Source: Margaritifera margaritifera (Eukaryota > Mollusca > Bivalvia > Unionida > Margaritiferidae). Taken from it: a stretch of 64,000 nucleotides of DNA. Positions within the stretch are counted from its first letter, which is position 1. Each line of letters starts with the position of its first letter. The notes beneath the pieces were generated by a model. That model worked only from the letters and a program-made list of their open reading frames with translations, did no database searches and had not been told where the DNA came from. The position numbers and the translations under genes are program-made. Below are positions 44,039 through 55,228 of the stretch, in pieces. The stretch is from NCBI GenBank assembly GCA_029931535.1, contig JAQPZY010001415.1, positions 1 through 64,000 on the forward strand, read 5' to 3'.

Positions 44039-44251
44039 TCAATGCAATAGATTGCTGTGGCTCTCGCTTCCCTTAATAGTGTCTTCAATTGTTTGTCCCA
44101 CTGCTTTTCCTAAAGCTGAAACGGCACATTTTGCAGCATCCACATCAGGTGGAGACACTTTTTTGGCTATGCCATGAACTGTCTTTGCAATCTTTGAAAA
44201 CACCGTTGATAAAAATCCTCCTGTGATCTTCAACAGAGCTACCTGGATCAT
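44039..44251 (-). pseudogene. Second Polinton: small virion protein remnant
   Basis: Minus-strand frame with an amphipathic Gly/Ala/Lys-rich segment (LLKITGGFLSTVFSKIAKTV), similar in style to Polinton late structural proteins. Assignment by position and composition only. Confidence 0.4.
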
Positions 44252-44269
44252 ATTATCTTTGGAACATCA

Positions 44270-44629
44270 TGACAGTCCAGACTCATTCATTCGGAACCAT
44301 CTTCTATTCGGAACATTCGTTCATTACGAAGACTCATCTATTCGGAACATTCGTTCATTACGAAGATTCATTTGGAACATTCATTAACTTGGAACATTCA
44401 TTAACTTGGAACATTCATTCACTTGGAACATTTTATAGTTTCTATATATATAGGACTTGTGATTAGGACACTAATAATTGTTGGATTATTTGGATTTTAA
44501 TACACGAAACTGTAAGTGTATTTTGATTTTCACATTAATTATTTAAAATAAATTGTTTGTTGATTTTTACAAACATTGTTGGTTTCACTTTCTTTTTGTT
44601 TCGTTTGTTCGAGCCATAGGGTCGTAACA
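44270..44629 (-). mobile_element. Partial, inverted copy of the LTR-like repeat
   Basis: The reverse complement begins TGTTACGAC at 44629 and matches 24708-24910 in order (AAAGAAAGTGAAACCAAC, AAAATCAACAARCAATTTAT, CTAATCACAAGTCCTA). It then becomes a short repeat array (GGAACATTCATTAACTT units, 44280-44425). The 3' terminus is missing. Confidence 0.6.
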
Positions 44630-44853
44630 CAAGGTAGTGTACTATAGTGAACAAGGCAGTACACTAAAGTGAAAAAGATAGTGCACTAAAGTGAACAAGG
44701 TAGTGCACTAAAATGAACAAGGCATTGCACAATGGTATAAAAGTTGCATCAGGCTGACCTTGTTTGTACAATGCAAATATCTTGGTAGACTAAAAGAGAC
44801 TGGACAGATCGCATGTTATTATGAAGTGATGTTATTGTTCAGATGAACAAACG

Positions 44854-44936
44854 AACGAATGAATGAATGAATGAATGAATGAATGAATGAATGAATGAAT
44901 GAATGAATGAATGAATGAATGAATGAATGAATGAAT
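44854..44936. repeat. (GAAT)n microsatellite
   Basis: About 20 GAAT units. Confidence 0.95.
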
Positions 44937-45144
44937 ATACAGTGGCGGATACTTTTAGTTGACTTAAGTACAGAGTAGTTTTTTTTTTTTAAATTTAGCC
45001 ACGTTTAACACGAGCATAAAATAAATAGTTAATATGATAAGCAATTTATCATGTCAGATCTCTCAATGAAATTTTAATCTTTCATTTTTATTATTATTTT
45101 TGTTGTAAGTAGCTTGGATCAAATGTACAAGTACTGGTTTGTTC

Positions 45145-45500
45145 CGGTAACTTTTTATGTCTGTTGCAGTTGCTGTTGTTGCAATGATGACGACAATGAT
45201 GATACTAATGTTATCATCATTATTGTTATTGGAATAGTTTTAGTTTTAGTGACAATTATGATGATAATAACGACGACGATTGTGATGATGATGATGACGA
45301 CGACGATGATGATTGATGGTGATGGTGCTCTTGTCGGTGTTGTTGTTCTGAAGGACACAGTAATACTCTGCTATTGTTATTGTTGTTGTTGTTCTGAAGG
45401 ACACAGCAATACTCTGCTATTGTTATTGTTGTTGTTGTTCTGAAGGATACAGTAATACTCTGCTATTGTTATTGTTGTTGTTGTGGTGGTGGTGGTTCAA
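45145..45500. repeat. Trinucleotide-rich region and about 51-base repeat
   Basis: GAT/GAC/TTG-type trinucleotides, then three copies of a unit with TCTGAAGGACACAGTAATAC and TCTGCTATTGTTATTGTTGT. Confidence 0.85.
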
Positions 45501-47004
45501 GTTATTGTGTTTTGGAGATGTCACCGGCGACATTCCTTCAATACATTTTAATTTGCATTTGTTGTAATGTTTTAAAATAGTTTATGAAAACAGTGATTAT
45601 TTGTCTTTTTAATTCAATTTAAGAAATGATAATGCAACCGAATTTCATAAATAACAGAAAATAAATCTCATTTTAGACTTTCAAAATATAATTCAATTAA
45701 AAGCTAATTTATCGCCTTCCATGGGTAAAATGTGCTTATATCTGAATGTCCACTTGTTCTTCCTTCCTTCAAATAAAGTCTATGGCGCGCAACTTCATCC
45801 TACCTATATCGTAACTTGATCAAAATTGTTCTGTAATAAAAATCTCCAATACAGGTGGCTATATCTACAGTTGATTGTTAAAGCCAATTCAAAATTTTCA
45901 GTTACGATAATGGCTACAATTGACCCTACCGCAGAAGACCTTTTGTTCCACCTACTTCATTAGCATATTCATTTTTATATTTGTTAAAATTTGTAGATGA
46001 AATTTTCAAGTACGATAGTGATGATGAGTTTAGTTTATAAGTTTGAAAAAATGTTATCCTTAATTGTCTCAGATACTGATAGTCAAACTTACTAAGTAAT
46101 TGAACTAAAGTACGGTCAGATGTCTAAAGTGTGTACAGTTACCGTCTATGCTCACTTACAGGTCCAGATCAAATGCAAACTACGCATCCCCAGATGTGCC
46201 CTCGTATAATGCACCAGCAGATCTGGGTCTGTGCAGTTTGTTAGAAGTTATCAGTAGAACAAACAACATAGACCTACAATGTGACGGCAGACTAAGGTCT
46301 ATGTTGTTTCCAGTTGAACTCGACTTCTACATGAGTACAGACATTAATTACGTTTTATCAGCAATCATTGCTGGCATGTGATTAGTCACTTCTTAGGTGT
46401 GGCAGACTGGTGGTGCATATACGGTAGGGTCAATTAGTCCCTTATCACAAGTATACAGCAAATAACTTGAAACTAAATGTTTATGTTAAAGTCATATTTT
46501 AAAGTAAATTAAAGGTAAAACAGGGAGATAATCACAACCATACCATGTTCTATATTTTTGTAAATGACCTGATATTTAAATTATATACATGTATTGATTG
46601 ATATAAATAAACTTGTGATAAATTTGTGTGGATGCAGTGGTGGTAGGGTCATTATGGAATTAGAAATGTTCAGGGTACTTGTCTACCTGGACTGAGGAAA
46701 CAGTCCAATCAATATAAGGTATTAGCGATACTCGGGTGATCAGTTAGCCCAGAGACATATATACATGTACTGGTATACATATCTTAAGTTGCAGACTATA
46801 TATGGATGTATAATTCAAGGGTAGACAGCGGTAAACGCATTGTTCTCCCCACGCTGCTTAAACCGCAATGCCCGCTATCCATCAGCCCGACAGTCCACAA
46901 TCCTGTGTCTACTTAAACTGGTAGGTGAACATTCACGAAACTGCTAATGTTCTTGTAAAACGAGACAACATTGGCCTACATGTGGTTACCCCCTCCCCTT
47001 TTCT
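45501..47004. other. Intergenic DNA, nothing recognised
   Basis: A 77-codon frame at 46148-46381 has no recognisable motif and is not called. Confidence 0.4.
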
Positions 47005-48034
47005 ACCAGCAAGATTTTATGAATGTAACAGATATTATATCTGCAAGATTTTATGAATGTAACATATTCTATCTGCAAGATTTTATGAATGTAACATATT
47101 CTATCTGCAAGATTTTATGAATGTAACATATTCTATCTGCAAGATCTTATGAATGTAACAGATATTATATCTGCAAGATTTTATGAATGTAACATATTCT
47201 ATCTGCAAGATTTTATGAATGTAACATATTCTATCTGCAAGATTTTATGAATGTAACATATTCTATCTGCAAGATTTTATGAATGTAACAGATATTATAT
47301 CTGCAAGATTTTATGAATGTAACAGATATTCTATCTGCAAGATTTTATGAATGTAACATATTCTATCTGCAAGATCTTATGAATGTAACATATTCTATCT
47401 GCAAGATTTTATGAATGTAACATATTCTATCTGCAAGATCTTATGAATGTAACATATTCTATCTGCAAGATTTTATGAATGTAACATATTCTATCTGCAA
47501 GATTTTATGAATGTAACATATTCTATCTGCAAGATTTTATGAATGTAACATATTCTATCTGCAAGATTTTATGAATGTAACAGATATTCTATCTGCAAGA
47601 TTTTATGAATGTAACATATTCTATCTGCAAGATTTTATGAATGTAACATATTCTATCTGCAAGATCTTATGAATGTAACATATTCTATCTGCAAGATCTT
47701 ATGAATGTAACATATTCTATCTGCAAGATCTTATGAATGTAACATATTCTATCTGCAAGATCTTATGAATGTAACATATTCTATCTGCAAGATCTTATAA
47801 ATGTAACATATTCTATCTGCAAGATCTTATGAATGTAACATATTCTATCTGCAAGATCTTATGAATGTAACATATTCTATCTGCAAGATCTTATAAATGT
47901 AACATATTCTATCTGCAAGATCTTATGAATGTAACATATTCTATCTGCAAGATCTTATGAATGTAACATATTCTATCTGCAAGATTTTATGAATGTAACA
48001 TATATTATATCTGCAAGATCTTATGAATGTAACA
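47005..48034. repeat. Large minisatellite, 32-base unit
   Basis: About 32 copies of ATCTGCAAGATTTTATGAAT plus GTAACATATTCT. TTTTATG and TCTTATG variants are clustered, and GATATTATAT variants sit mainly near the ends. Confidence 0.95.
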
Positions 48035-48069
48035 TATAAATTAAAAGTTGTTGAACTTAAAATTTCTAC

Positions 48070-48205
48070 TGCAGCGCTTAACATTTCTGCTAGAGTGCTT
48101 AACATTTCTACTGGAGTGCTTAACATTTCTACTGGAGAGCTTAGCATTTCGACTGGAGTGCTCAACATTTCTACTGGAGTGCTTAACATTTCTACTGGAG
48201 AGTCA
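48070..48205. repeat. Minisatellite, 21-base unit
   Basis: About six copies of CTTAACATTTCTACTGGAGTG. The unit length is divisible by three, so frames stay open on both strands. Confidence 0.92.
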
Positions 48206-48688
48206 GCAAAGACTATATCTTCAGAACATTCTCGTTTTGTTCGAAAGTTAGTCGAAGACGCGAATCCTGTTGAACAATGGATCTCACAGATTAACTTGTA
48301 ATCTTACACACATCATAATTGCTGATTATCATTGCAATAATATTTGGCAAGTTTATGCTATATTCATCTTTGTTTTTTTGTAGATAAGGTTCTCCTCCAG
48401 TTCAATTTCTGATCGACATCAGCTTGCGTACATGATTTTTGCTCATACCTATTAACGCATTTTTGTCTCCTCATTTGCAATTTTCTTTATTTTACGACAT
48501 TTTACGCCCTTTGATTGTGTGCAGTTTTTATGGTCATGCCTTAATCGCATAAGATTCATTTGTTTTTATGGGCATGCCTCAATCGCATAAGATTCACTTA
48601 CTTTGAAAAGGTATATTCATTGTGACAATATTATTGGTCATGATTGAATGTTTGTGTATCGCGCATTTATTAGAAGATCATTTTTTTT
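48206..48688. other. Intergenic DNA with a short duplication
   Basis: A 44-base direct duplication (TGGTCATGCCTTAATCGCATA context) at about 48529-48600. No gene. Confidence 0.5.
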
Positions 48689-48808
48689 CAGTGGCGTAGC
48701 AACTGCCCAAGCAAAATTCCCATCAAACAGCTTTTTTTTTTAATTGGGAGGGGCCCCCAAAATTTCGTTTTGCGAGGGGGGGGGGGAGATTTTTTTGCTA
48801 CGCTACTG
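48689..48808. mobile_element. Short MITE with CAGTGGCGTAGCAA ends
   Basis: A 120-base element whose ends CAGTGGCGTAGCAA and TTGCTACGCTACTG are inverted repeats (12 of 14 match). G- and C-rich inside. Ends of the CAGTGGCGTAGC type are common in hAT-like non-autonomous elements. A related copy is at 52625-52733. Confidence 0.65.
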
Positions 48809-48934
48809 AATCTCTGATATAAAAAAATTATAAGTGCAGTGCAAGGACACAGAACTGGCTTCCTTGCAATATTATATCACATTTTATGTATACGTCACTA
48901 CGTGCGATATTGAATTTAGAATAAATAACGTATA

Positions 48935-49215
48935 CTATGTAATATGGGCCGGTGGCCTTGAAGTACTTCTGTATTCTATGCATTACGGGCCGGTGGCCTT
49001 GCATTACTTATGTATTCTATGTATTACTGGCCGGTGGCCTTGAATTACTAATGCTTTCTGTGTAATAGGGGCCGTTGGCCTTGAATGACTCATATGTTCT
49101 ATGTAATATGGACCCGTAGCCTTAAAGAACTGATGCATTATAAGTAGTACGGGCTGGGGTCCTTAAAGTACTCACGTATTCTATGTATTATGGGCCGGTG
49201 GCCTTGAATTACGCA
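48935..49215. repeat. Minisatellite, about 41-base unit
   Basis: About six to seven diverged copies with GGGCCGGTGGCCTTGAATTA and ATGTATTCTATGTAATA. Confidence 0.9.
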
Positions 49216-49424
49216 GTAAATATTCTTGCTTTTGCCATTGCTTTAAACTGCTTCCCCTCAGATCCCCTGACTTAAACTTATAATATATGTAATGGATTTC
49301 AGGCTATGACTACTGGATCACTAATTTGTAGGGAGTGCTTAAAACGGTGTTGTAGTATTTCCATTAGGTAGTAGTATTTGATAGTATAAAATAATTCTTA
49401 ACTGGATTTTTAGAGTTAATCTCA

Positions 49425-49635
49425 ATAGTTTATTTTATATAACTTTGCTACACCTTGTCCAACAATTCGAGAATAGAAGTTTATTTTATATAACTTCGCT
49501 ACACCGAGTCCAACAGTTCGAGAATAGAAGTTTATTTTATATAACTTTGCTACACCGTGTCCAACAATTCGAGAATAGAAGTTTATTTTATATAACTTTG
49601 CTATACCGTGTCCAACAATTCGAGAATAGAATTAT
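49425..49635. repeat. Minisatellite, 51-base unit
   Basis: Four copies with TTATATAACTTTGCTACACC and CCAACAATTCGAGAATAGAA. Confidence 0.93.
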
Positions 49636-49639
49636 ACTG

Positions 49640-50694
49640 GACATATTAAAGATCTACGCTAAACAAAAAGAGTAGACTTTTTCATTTAACTTTTTAAAAA
49701 AAAGTTTGATGTCATTTATATAAATTTAAATTAGTTTAGTTTAATGGTATTATATTTCAGTTTATTATTTAGCTGTTTACTTTTTTAATGGTAGCTTTAT
49801 ATACTGCTTTTTTTTTTTTTTTTTTTTTTTTTTTTGTTAACCAATGGAAAAACAGCCCTTAAACCCGTTAGACTAAAAAAAGACCTCACTTGACGGCGGT
49901 AGGGGAGGGGGGGGGGGCCGATAATAGATAGTAATGTAATGAAAACATGAACACTAACAGATAGCACATCTTTGTCCTAGATGACGTTAACTAGAGACGC
50001 CATGAGCGATTGTTACCGACCATATAATTTCATTGAAACGCCTTTCTCTGAATGAATATGTCGCAGTTGTTTACACAAGGCAGCACTAAGTACATGCAAT
50101 GGTATGGGGCTACAAAGGCTTAAGTTGACTTTACACAAAAGCAGCACTAAATACATGTACACACCCTAGGTGGGGTACTACAAAGGATTAATATAGCCGC
50201 AAGGCGTGAGAAGTGACAGGTTTTGACAGGAATTGACGGTAGTAAAGCTTATATTGTGACATTCTAAGCAATAGATTACTTTTGTTACAGTTACGAGTAC
50301 CTTAAACTGTGATTCGACATAGCGGAATATGACACAAAAAATGTATATAAAAATCCATTCTCGGTCTTAAAAAGAATAAAAATAAATAAAAACAAGAGTA
50401 TCTTGAAATATTCTGCAGACAAGAAAAATCCATTAATAAATCCATCAATTCTCTCTTTTTTTATGTTGATTATTTATTAGACGGTGTGATAGTAATTATA
50501 AGACAAAGAAAAAATAATGAAAAAGACTCCTTGAACAAAAAGCGAACACCATCACCACAACAAATAGTATTGTTACTACTACTCCACAGGGGACACTTCA
50601 ACTCCCCTCCTTATACATTCATTTTATGATTTAATATGAAGTAGGAAAGTCAAAGTGCTCTATGTACTAATCCAGAACTATCGTGGTGGTGGTG
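49640..50694. other. Intergenic DNA with a poly-T run
   Basis: Poly-T at about 49808-49836 and a G-run at 49908-49918. No gene recognised. Confidence 0.4.
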
Positions 50695-50880
50695 GGGACG
50701 GGAAGGTAAACATGTAGGCGAGGGGTCTTTGGGTAGGAGTCATTGGAAGTTCTGAATTTTAAGCGTTACTAGGGCATAATTTCAACCATGTAACTGTAAA
50801 GAAAACTTACTATAGGAAACGTTCCGGTTGTTTTTGTGCTAATTTTGCCCAGCCCCCTCCCCCCTCCGCTCCATGTAATC
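50695..50880. repeat. Dispersed repeat copy B
   Basis: Diverged copy of 31797-31990, same orientation. Confidence 0.5.
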
Positions 50881-51726
50881 AACCGTGTTATTATTATTGT
50901 TGTCATCATTCTGATTTCTTTAATATGCAACATGTAACATTAGTTTTGCTTTGTTCATTATTGGTTCACCATAATATCAATACACAGATATTTATGCTCT
51001 GTCTTGTTCTTTTTAGCAAACTAAGTTGTTCAATATAGTGCACCACGTGGTGTAAAATTAGTACACTACTAGTGAACAGTTGTCTTGTGCTGTAAACTTA
51101 GTACATTACTAGTGCACAGTTGTGTAAGGTGGCTTTTAATCGCGACACTGTGTGCTGTAAACTCTTTCCAGTATAATGCAACATACAATACTTCATTTAC
51201 ACGTTTTTATTCCATACCTAAATACCAATGCTAAACTTTTGGTAAATAGAAATATATAACCTTTCAAGGTCAGTTAAGAAAAGCCTAAAACAATCGGCTT
51301 TTTTTTTCTCACCTGTCCGATCATGTACACATAAGGTAATGTTCAAAATAGATATTTATAAAACAGTCAGATGAAGTAAGGCAGCGTTCTTAATCAGACT
51401 GTAAATAGGAGTCGCGTACTCTTGTCTGTACTTAACTGCACCTCGGAGTAGATTTCCTAGGTGCTGTTACCTAACTCGTAGTGCTGGTTATAAGCCAAAA
51501 AGGTCACTGTAATATAAGATTATATACATTCCTTGCCTTTCAAAAATTAAAGATATTACGAACTAGATGTTGCAGGAGCAACGAGAAGTTTCACCTTTAA
51601 AACAGCAACGAGTATAATTTCGATGAGTTGCAAATGGATTTCCTGGTGTACGTAAGAGAGTATGACCAGTAAATTAGCTACTACCTCAAAATAGGACATA
51701 TGAGCACGCGCTCAATATAATGCTTA

Positions 51727-51736
<10 letters not shown>
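50881..51736. other. Intergenic DNA, nothing recognised
   Basis: A twofold repeat of about 52 bases around TTAGTACACTACTAGTGAAC at 51025-51130. Otherwise featureless. Confidence 0.4.

Positions 51737-51801
<65 letters not shown>
51737..51801. repeat. (GA)n microsatellite
   Basis: About 32 GA units after TGTGTGTG. Confidence 0.95.
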
Positions 51802-51805
<4 letters not shown>

Positions 51806-52144
51806 TTCATCAGCATAGTTCACATATTGCTGCAAGAGGCGTTAAATGCATTATCTCTATATTTCATTTCGTGGCAGTTGTCCCTGACGACCGATGTCTG
51901 CTGGCTTCTATTTGTATGGTTTACCTAGCAAGTCGATAACTTTCAACACAAAGTTAATGGGGTTTATATATATATTATAAAATCGGTCATTCTGTCTACA
52001 CAAAACAGTTACATTTTGATAATTAAATATACTTTGCATTTATTCAAATGTTTCAAAAACAGGTAATACGTAGATGTTACTGAATTGAAATGGTACAGTA
52101 TAGTCCATCATATAATGTTTATAAAAAAAATAAGTTGAGAATAT

Positions 52145-52412
52145 GTATTGGGATACAATTAAATATCGGATCGGGGCCAATGTATCATGATACAATTAAA
52201 TATCGGATCGGGGCCAATGTATCATGATACAATTAAATATCGGATCGGGGCCAATGTATCATGATACAATTAAATATCGGATCGGGGCCAATGTATCATG
52301 ATACAATTAAATATCGGATCGGGGCCAATTTATCATGATACAATTAAATAACGGATCGGGGCCAATGTATCATGATACAATTAAATATTGGATCGTGGTA
52401 AATGTATCATGA
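52145..52412. repeat. Minisatellite, 37-base unit
   Basis: Seven copies with AATTAAATATCGGATCGGGG and CCAATGTATCATGATAC. The middle copies look nearly identical, implying recent expansion. Confidence 0.94.
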
Positions 52413-52624
52413 TGCATATCGTCCTACAGCATCTGTGGACATACACACCCATACTACAACCTTTTGGAGTTGAAAAGCAGAACACATAACGTATATGGAA
52501 TCATCGACTGTAGTTGGGCAACCATCAAAATCTGCGTCTGTTTACCATAGGAGTCGAATCTGGGACAATAAAGTTCTGGAGCTTGTGATTAACAGTTTGT
52601 GAAAACATAACAATTCTGGACGCA

Positions 52625-52733
52625 CACCCCCCCCCCCTTCATCTCCCCTGCAAAATGTATTATGGGGCCCACTCCCAACAAATAAAATTGTTTGATGGGA
52701 ATTGTACCCGGGCGGTTACTACACGCCACTGAA
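52625..52733 (-). mobile_element. Partial MITE related to 48689-48808
   Basis: The reverse complement starts CAGTGGCGTGTAGTAAC and shares AATTCCCATCAAACA and a G-rich core with the copy at 48689. The other end runs into a C-tract and is not clear. Confidence 0.55.
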
Positions 52734-52739
52734 CATAAG

Positions 52740-53721
52740 TAAATAAGTGCTCCCTCAAATTAACAGTCTCGTTCCTTTTTTTGTTTTTAAATCCTGTTCT
52801 TAGCGTTTAAGTTTACACCATACCCAAGAGGCGATAGAATCAACTGGCATTGCTACTTGAGTCGGTGGGGTCTAATTTTAATGTATCTACTCAAGGAATT
52901 CAAATAAAAATCACGCCTTAAGTTCGTGACTTTCCGTAAGTAGACAGTGATAAGGTGTACATCCTCTTTCAACTTGGTGGCGAAAGTGGTCACTCGCAGG
53001 GTACGACTATTTCAACTCCTACCATTCCAAACAACAAAAACTTTTTGGGGGGGCAAGAGCAATTAAATGTTACTGGTCCAGATTTTCGACAAAAAAAACC
53101 CAAAAAACATTCGAGTCCATTTTCCCCATTGTACCCTTGCTGAGCGAGTGGGTCAAAATTAGAATTGTAAATATGCTTGTAATCGACGACTGATTCAAGG
53201 TGGCTTTATTAATGAAGAGGGCTAGAGAATACGCAACAGAATAGTTTATGGCACGCGTAAGCATGACAATATCATAAATTATGGCGATGACGTCACGCTT
53301 GACATACGTGCCACCCGTACAACAGATCGATAAGACATTGATAACAGCAGCTAAAGAGGCTATTGGTAAATAAAAAATTTAAAAAAAAAAAACCCGCTGG
53401 ATCCTCTCTCTGCTAGTACAGGATTTTGTATGTAAACGTAAAGAAAATATACAGACGCACAAACAAAACGAGGGTTATGATAGAGATCCCCATTCGTTGA
53501 TTTTTTATGTAGACGTAAAGAAACCATACAAACGCACAAACAAAACGAGGGTTATGATAGAGATCCCCATTCATTACACAACGCGGTGGAGGGTGGAGGT
53601 GGCAGTTAAGAGTGAAATTGAGGAATCTTGATCCAATAGGTTGTAATAGATTAAATGAATGTTTACAAAGAAATCTTAAGCTATAATTGTAGCTCCAATC
53701 AGTATAATACGTATTGTATGT
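52740..53721. other. Intergenic DNA with a twofold 75-base repeat
   Basis: A direct duplication of about 75 bases (GAGGGTTATGATAGAGATCC in both) at 53430-53578. No gene. Confidence 0.5.
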
Positions 53722-55228
53722 CAGGGCTGAGCAAATCTCATAGCCCGACGTCCCGGACTAGTCATTTTTGAAGTCGGGCAAGTAAAATTTTCCAAGTCAC
53801 TAGTCCGGGACAAGTGCTTTTTAAAAAAGTCGTGCTAGTCCTTATTTTCGTGCTTTAATCACTATATCTACCTTTATTTGGCCAATCATGCCCTCCGGGC
53901 GTACTGAATACTTGATTCTACCCCTCTTCGTGTATACATTTACATCCTGTTACCACTTGACTGCATATTGGGCTAAGCGACCAAATTATCGGCAAATCAT
54001 AACACGTCAAACAAAAGAAAGCCAGTATGATCAATTAGTAGTGTTTTAAGCGGCTTTGTTGCATTGAGTTTACTCAAGCCAGATTATCAGGAGCGGCTCA
54101 CTATGATTTTAATCCAGCGAGTCAGTGTAATTAAATTAATGAAAGGTACTTTACCGACATCAGTGTTGGTTTCTTTTATGAACTGATTAATGACAGTAAT
54201 GATTCTTTAATTTTTAATTGATTATACAGATGATTAACGTCCACGTGCGATATTGCGTTTGAAGCGAAACAATTACGCTAATTAATGAGCTGTCTCTGTT
54301 CGTATTTAAAAGAAAATGTATGTTATGATCACTTTAGAAGTAGTTGTCAAGCAAGCTGATAGTTACTCTGTGGATAAAATGAGTTTGCTAAATTATTTTC
54401 GCAAGGAAGGTAATAACGGCGATTCGGAGAAGGAAAATTTGTTTGAAAGTGGAGGGATAAAACGTAAGACTGATACTGAGTGTGCGGTAGCTATTTCTCC
54501 AAAGAGACATAAGCAACAATCTGTGATGGCAAAAAATGTCAAATATGACACTACTAAGAGACAGAAAATTTGCAGCCGCATCGGGTTGATTGTTATACCT
54601 GGCTTGAATGTATTGACTCTGAAGGAAGCAGTCACCGGATCCACCTGTTGAAATTCTTGGAACACTCTTAGTGAATACTCCACCTAGTCTCAGTCAATTA
54701 TGCAAACTATTAGAAATCATTTTTGTTATAAGCCCATCCACTGCTGGGTGTGAACGAGGATTTAGTTCAATGAACTTAATCAAGACTTCTTTAAGGAATT
54801 CCTTAAACCAAAAGAGTTTACAAATGCTAATGAACATTTCCGCAAATGGACCAGAGCTTGAGGACTTCAACCCAGACACATCTATCAACTGCTGGCTTAG
54901 TGCTGGTGCAGGTGGCAGACATATACATGGACATTTTTTCAAATCCATCAGTTAAAATATATATACATGAACCTGAAGAAGCCAAATGTATAACAACCAA
55001 TGTTTTTGAAAAATTAAATTCTTTTAAGAAATAATTATGTTGTATATTATTTCGTTTGTTTTTCTATGGATTAAGTACATACATCTCATCAAATCTCGGC
55101 AAGTGATTACCATTTTGGGACCAGTGAAAAGTACGGTGTTACTAGTGAAGAGTAAGGTGGGACTAGCGAATTTTCTGAAACCACTTGTCCTGGACTAGTG
55201 GTTAAAAAAAAAAATTTGCTCAGCACTT
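53722..55228 (+). mobile_element. Internally deleted hAT transposon
   Basis: Terminal inverted repeats: CAGGGCTGAGCAAAT (53722-53736) against ATTTGCTCAGCACTT (55214-55228). Subterminal ACTAGTCC-type motifs lie at both ends. Inside are two transposase pieces: an N-terminal one (54379-54560, MSLLNYFRKEG and a KYDTTKRQK basic patch) and the C-terminal hAT dimerisation region (54700-54850, ISPSTAGCERGFSSMN). The zinc finger and catalytic middle are missing. Similar to ZNF862/KIAA1586-like hAT relatives. Confidence 0.75.
54700..54955 (+). pseudogene. hAT transposase C-terminal dimerisation domain
   Basis: SPSTAGCERGFSSMNLIKTS with a following helix (LRNSLNQKSLQMLMNIS) matches the conserved hAT C-terminal block. 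It lies inside the deleted element and is not a complete gene. Confidence 0.8.

Noticed and set aside
44280..44430. Tandem GGAACATTC units as heat-shock elements
   Set aside because: Spacing does not give nGAAnnTTCn arrays, and they lie inside an LTR-like repeat.
46148..46381. 77-codon open frame
   Set aside because: Near chance length, no motif, no regulatory context.
47005..48034. Regular short repeats resembling a CRISPR array
   Set aside because: Units are contiguous 32-base tandem copies with no unique spacers, in eukaryotic DNA.
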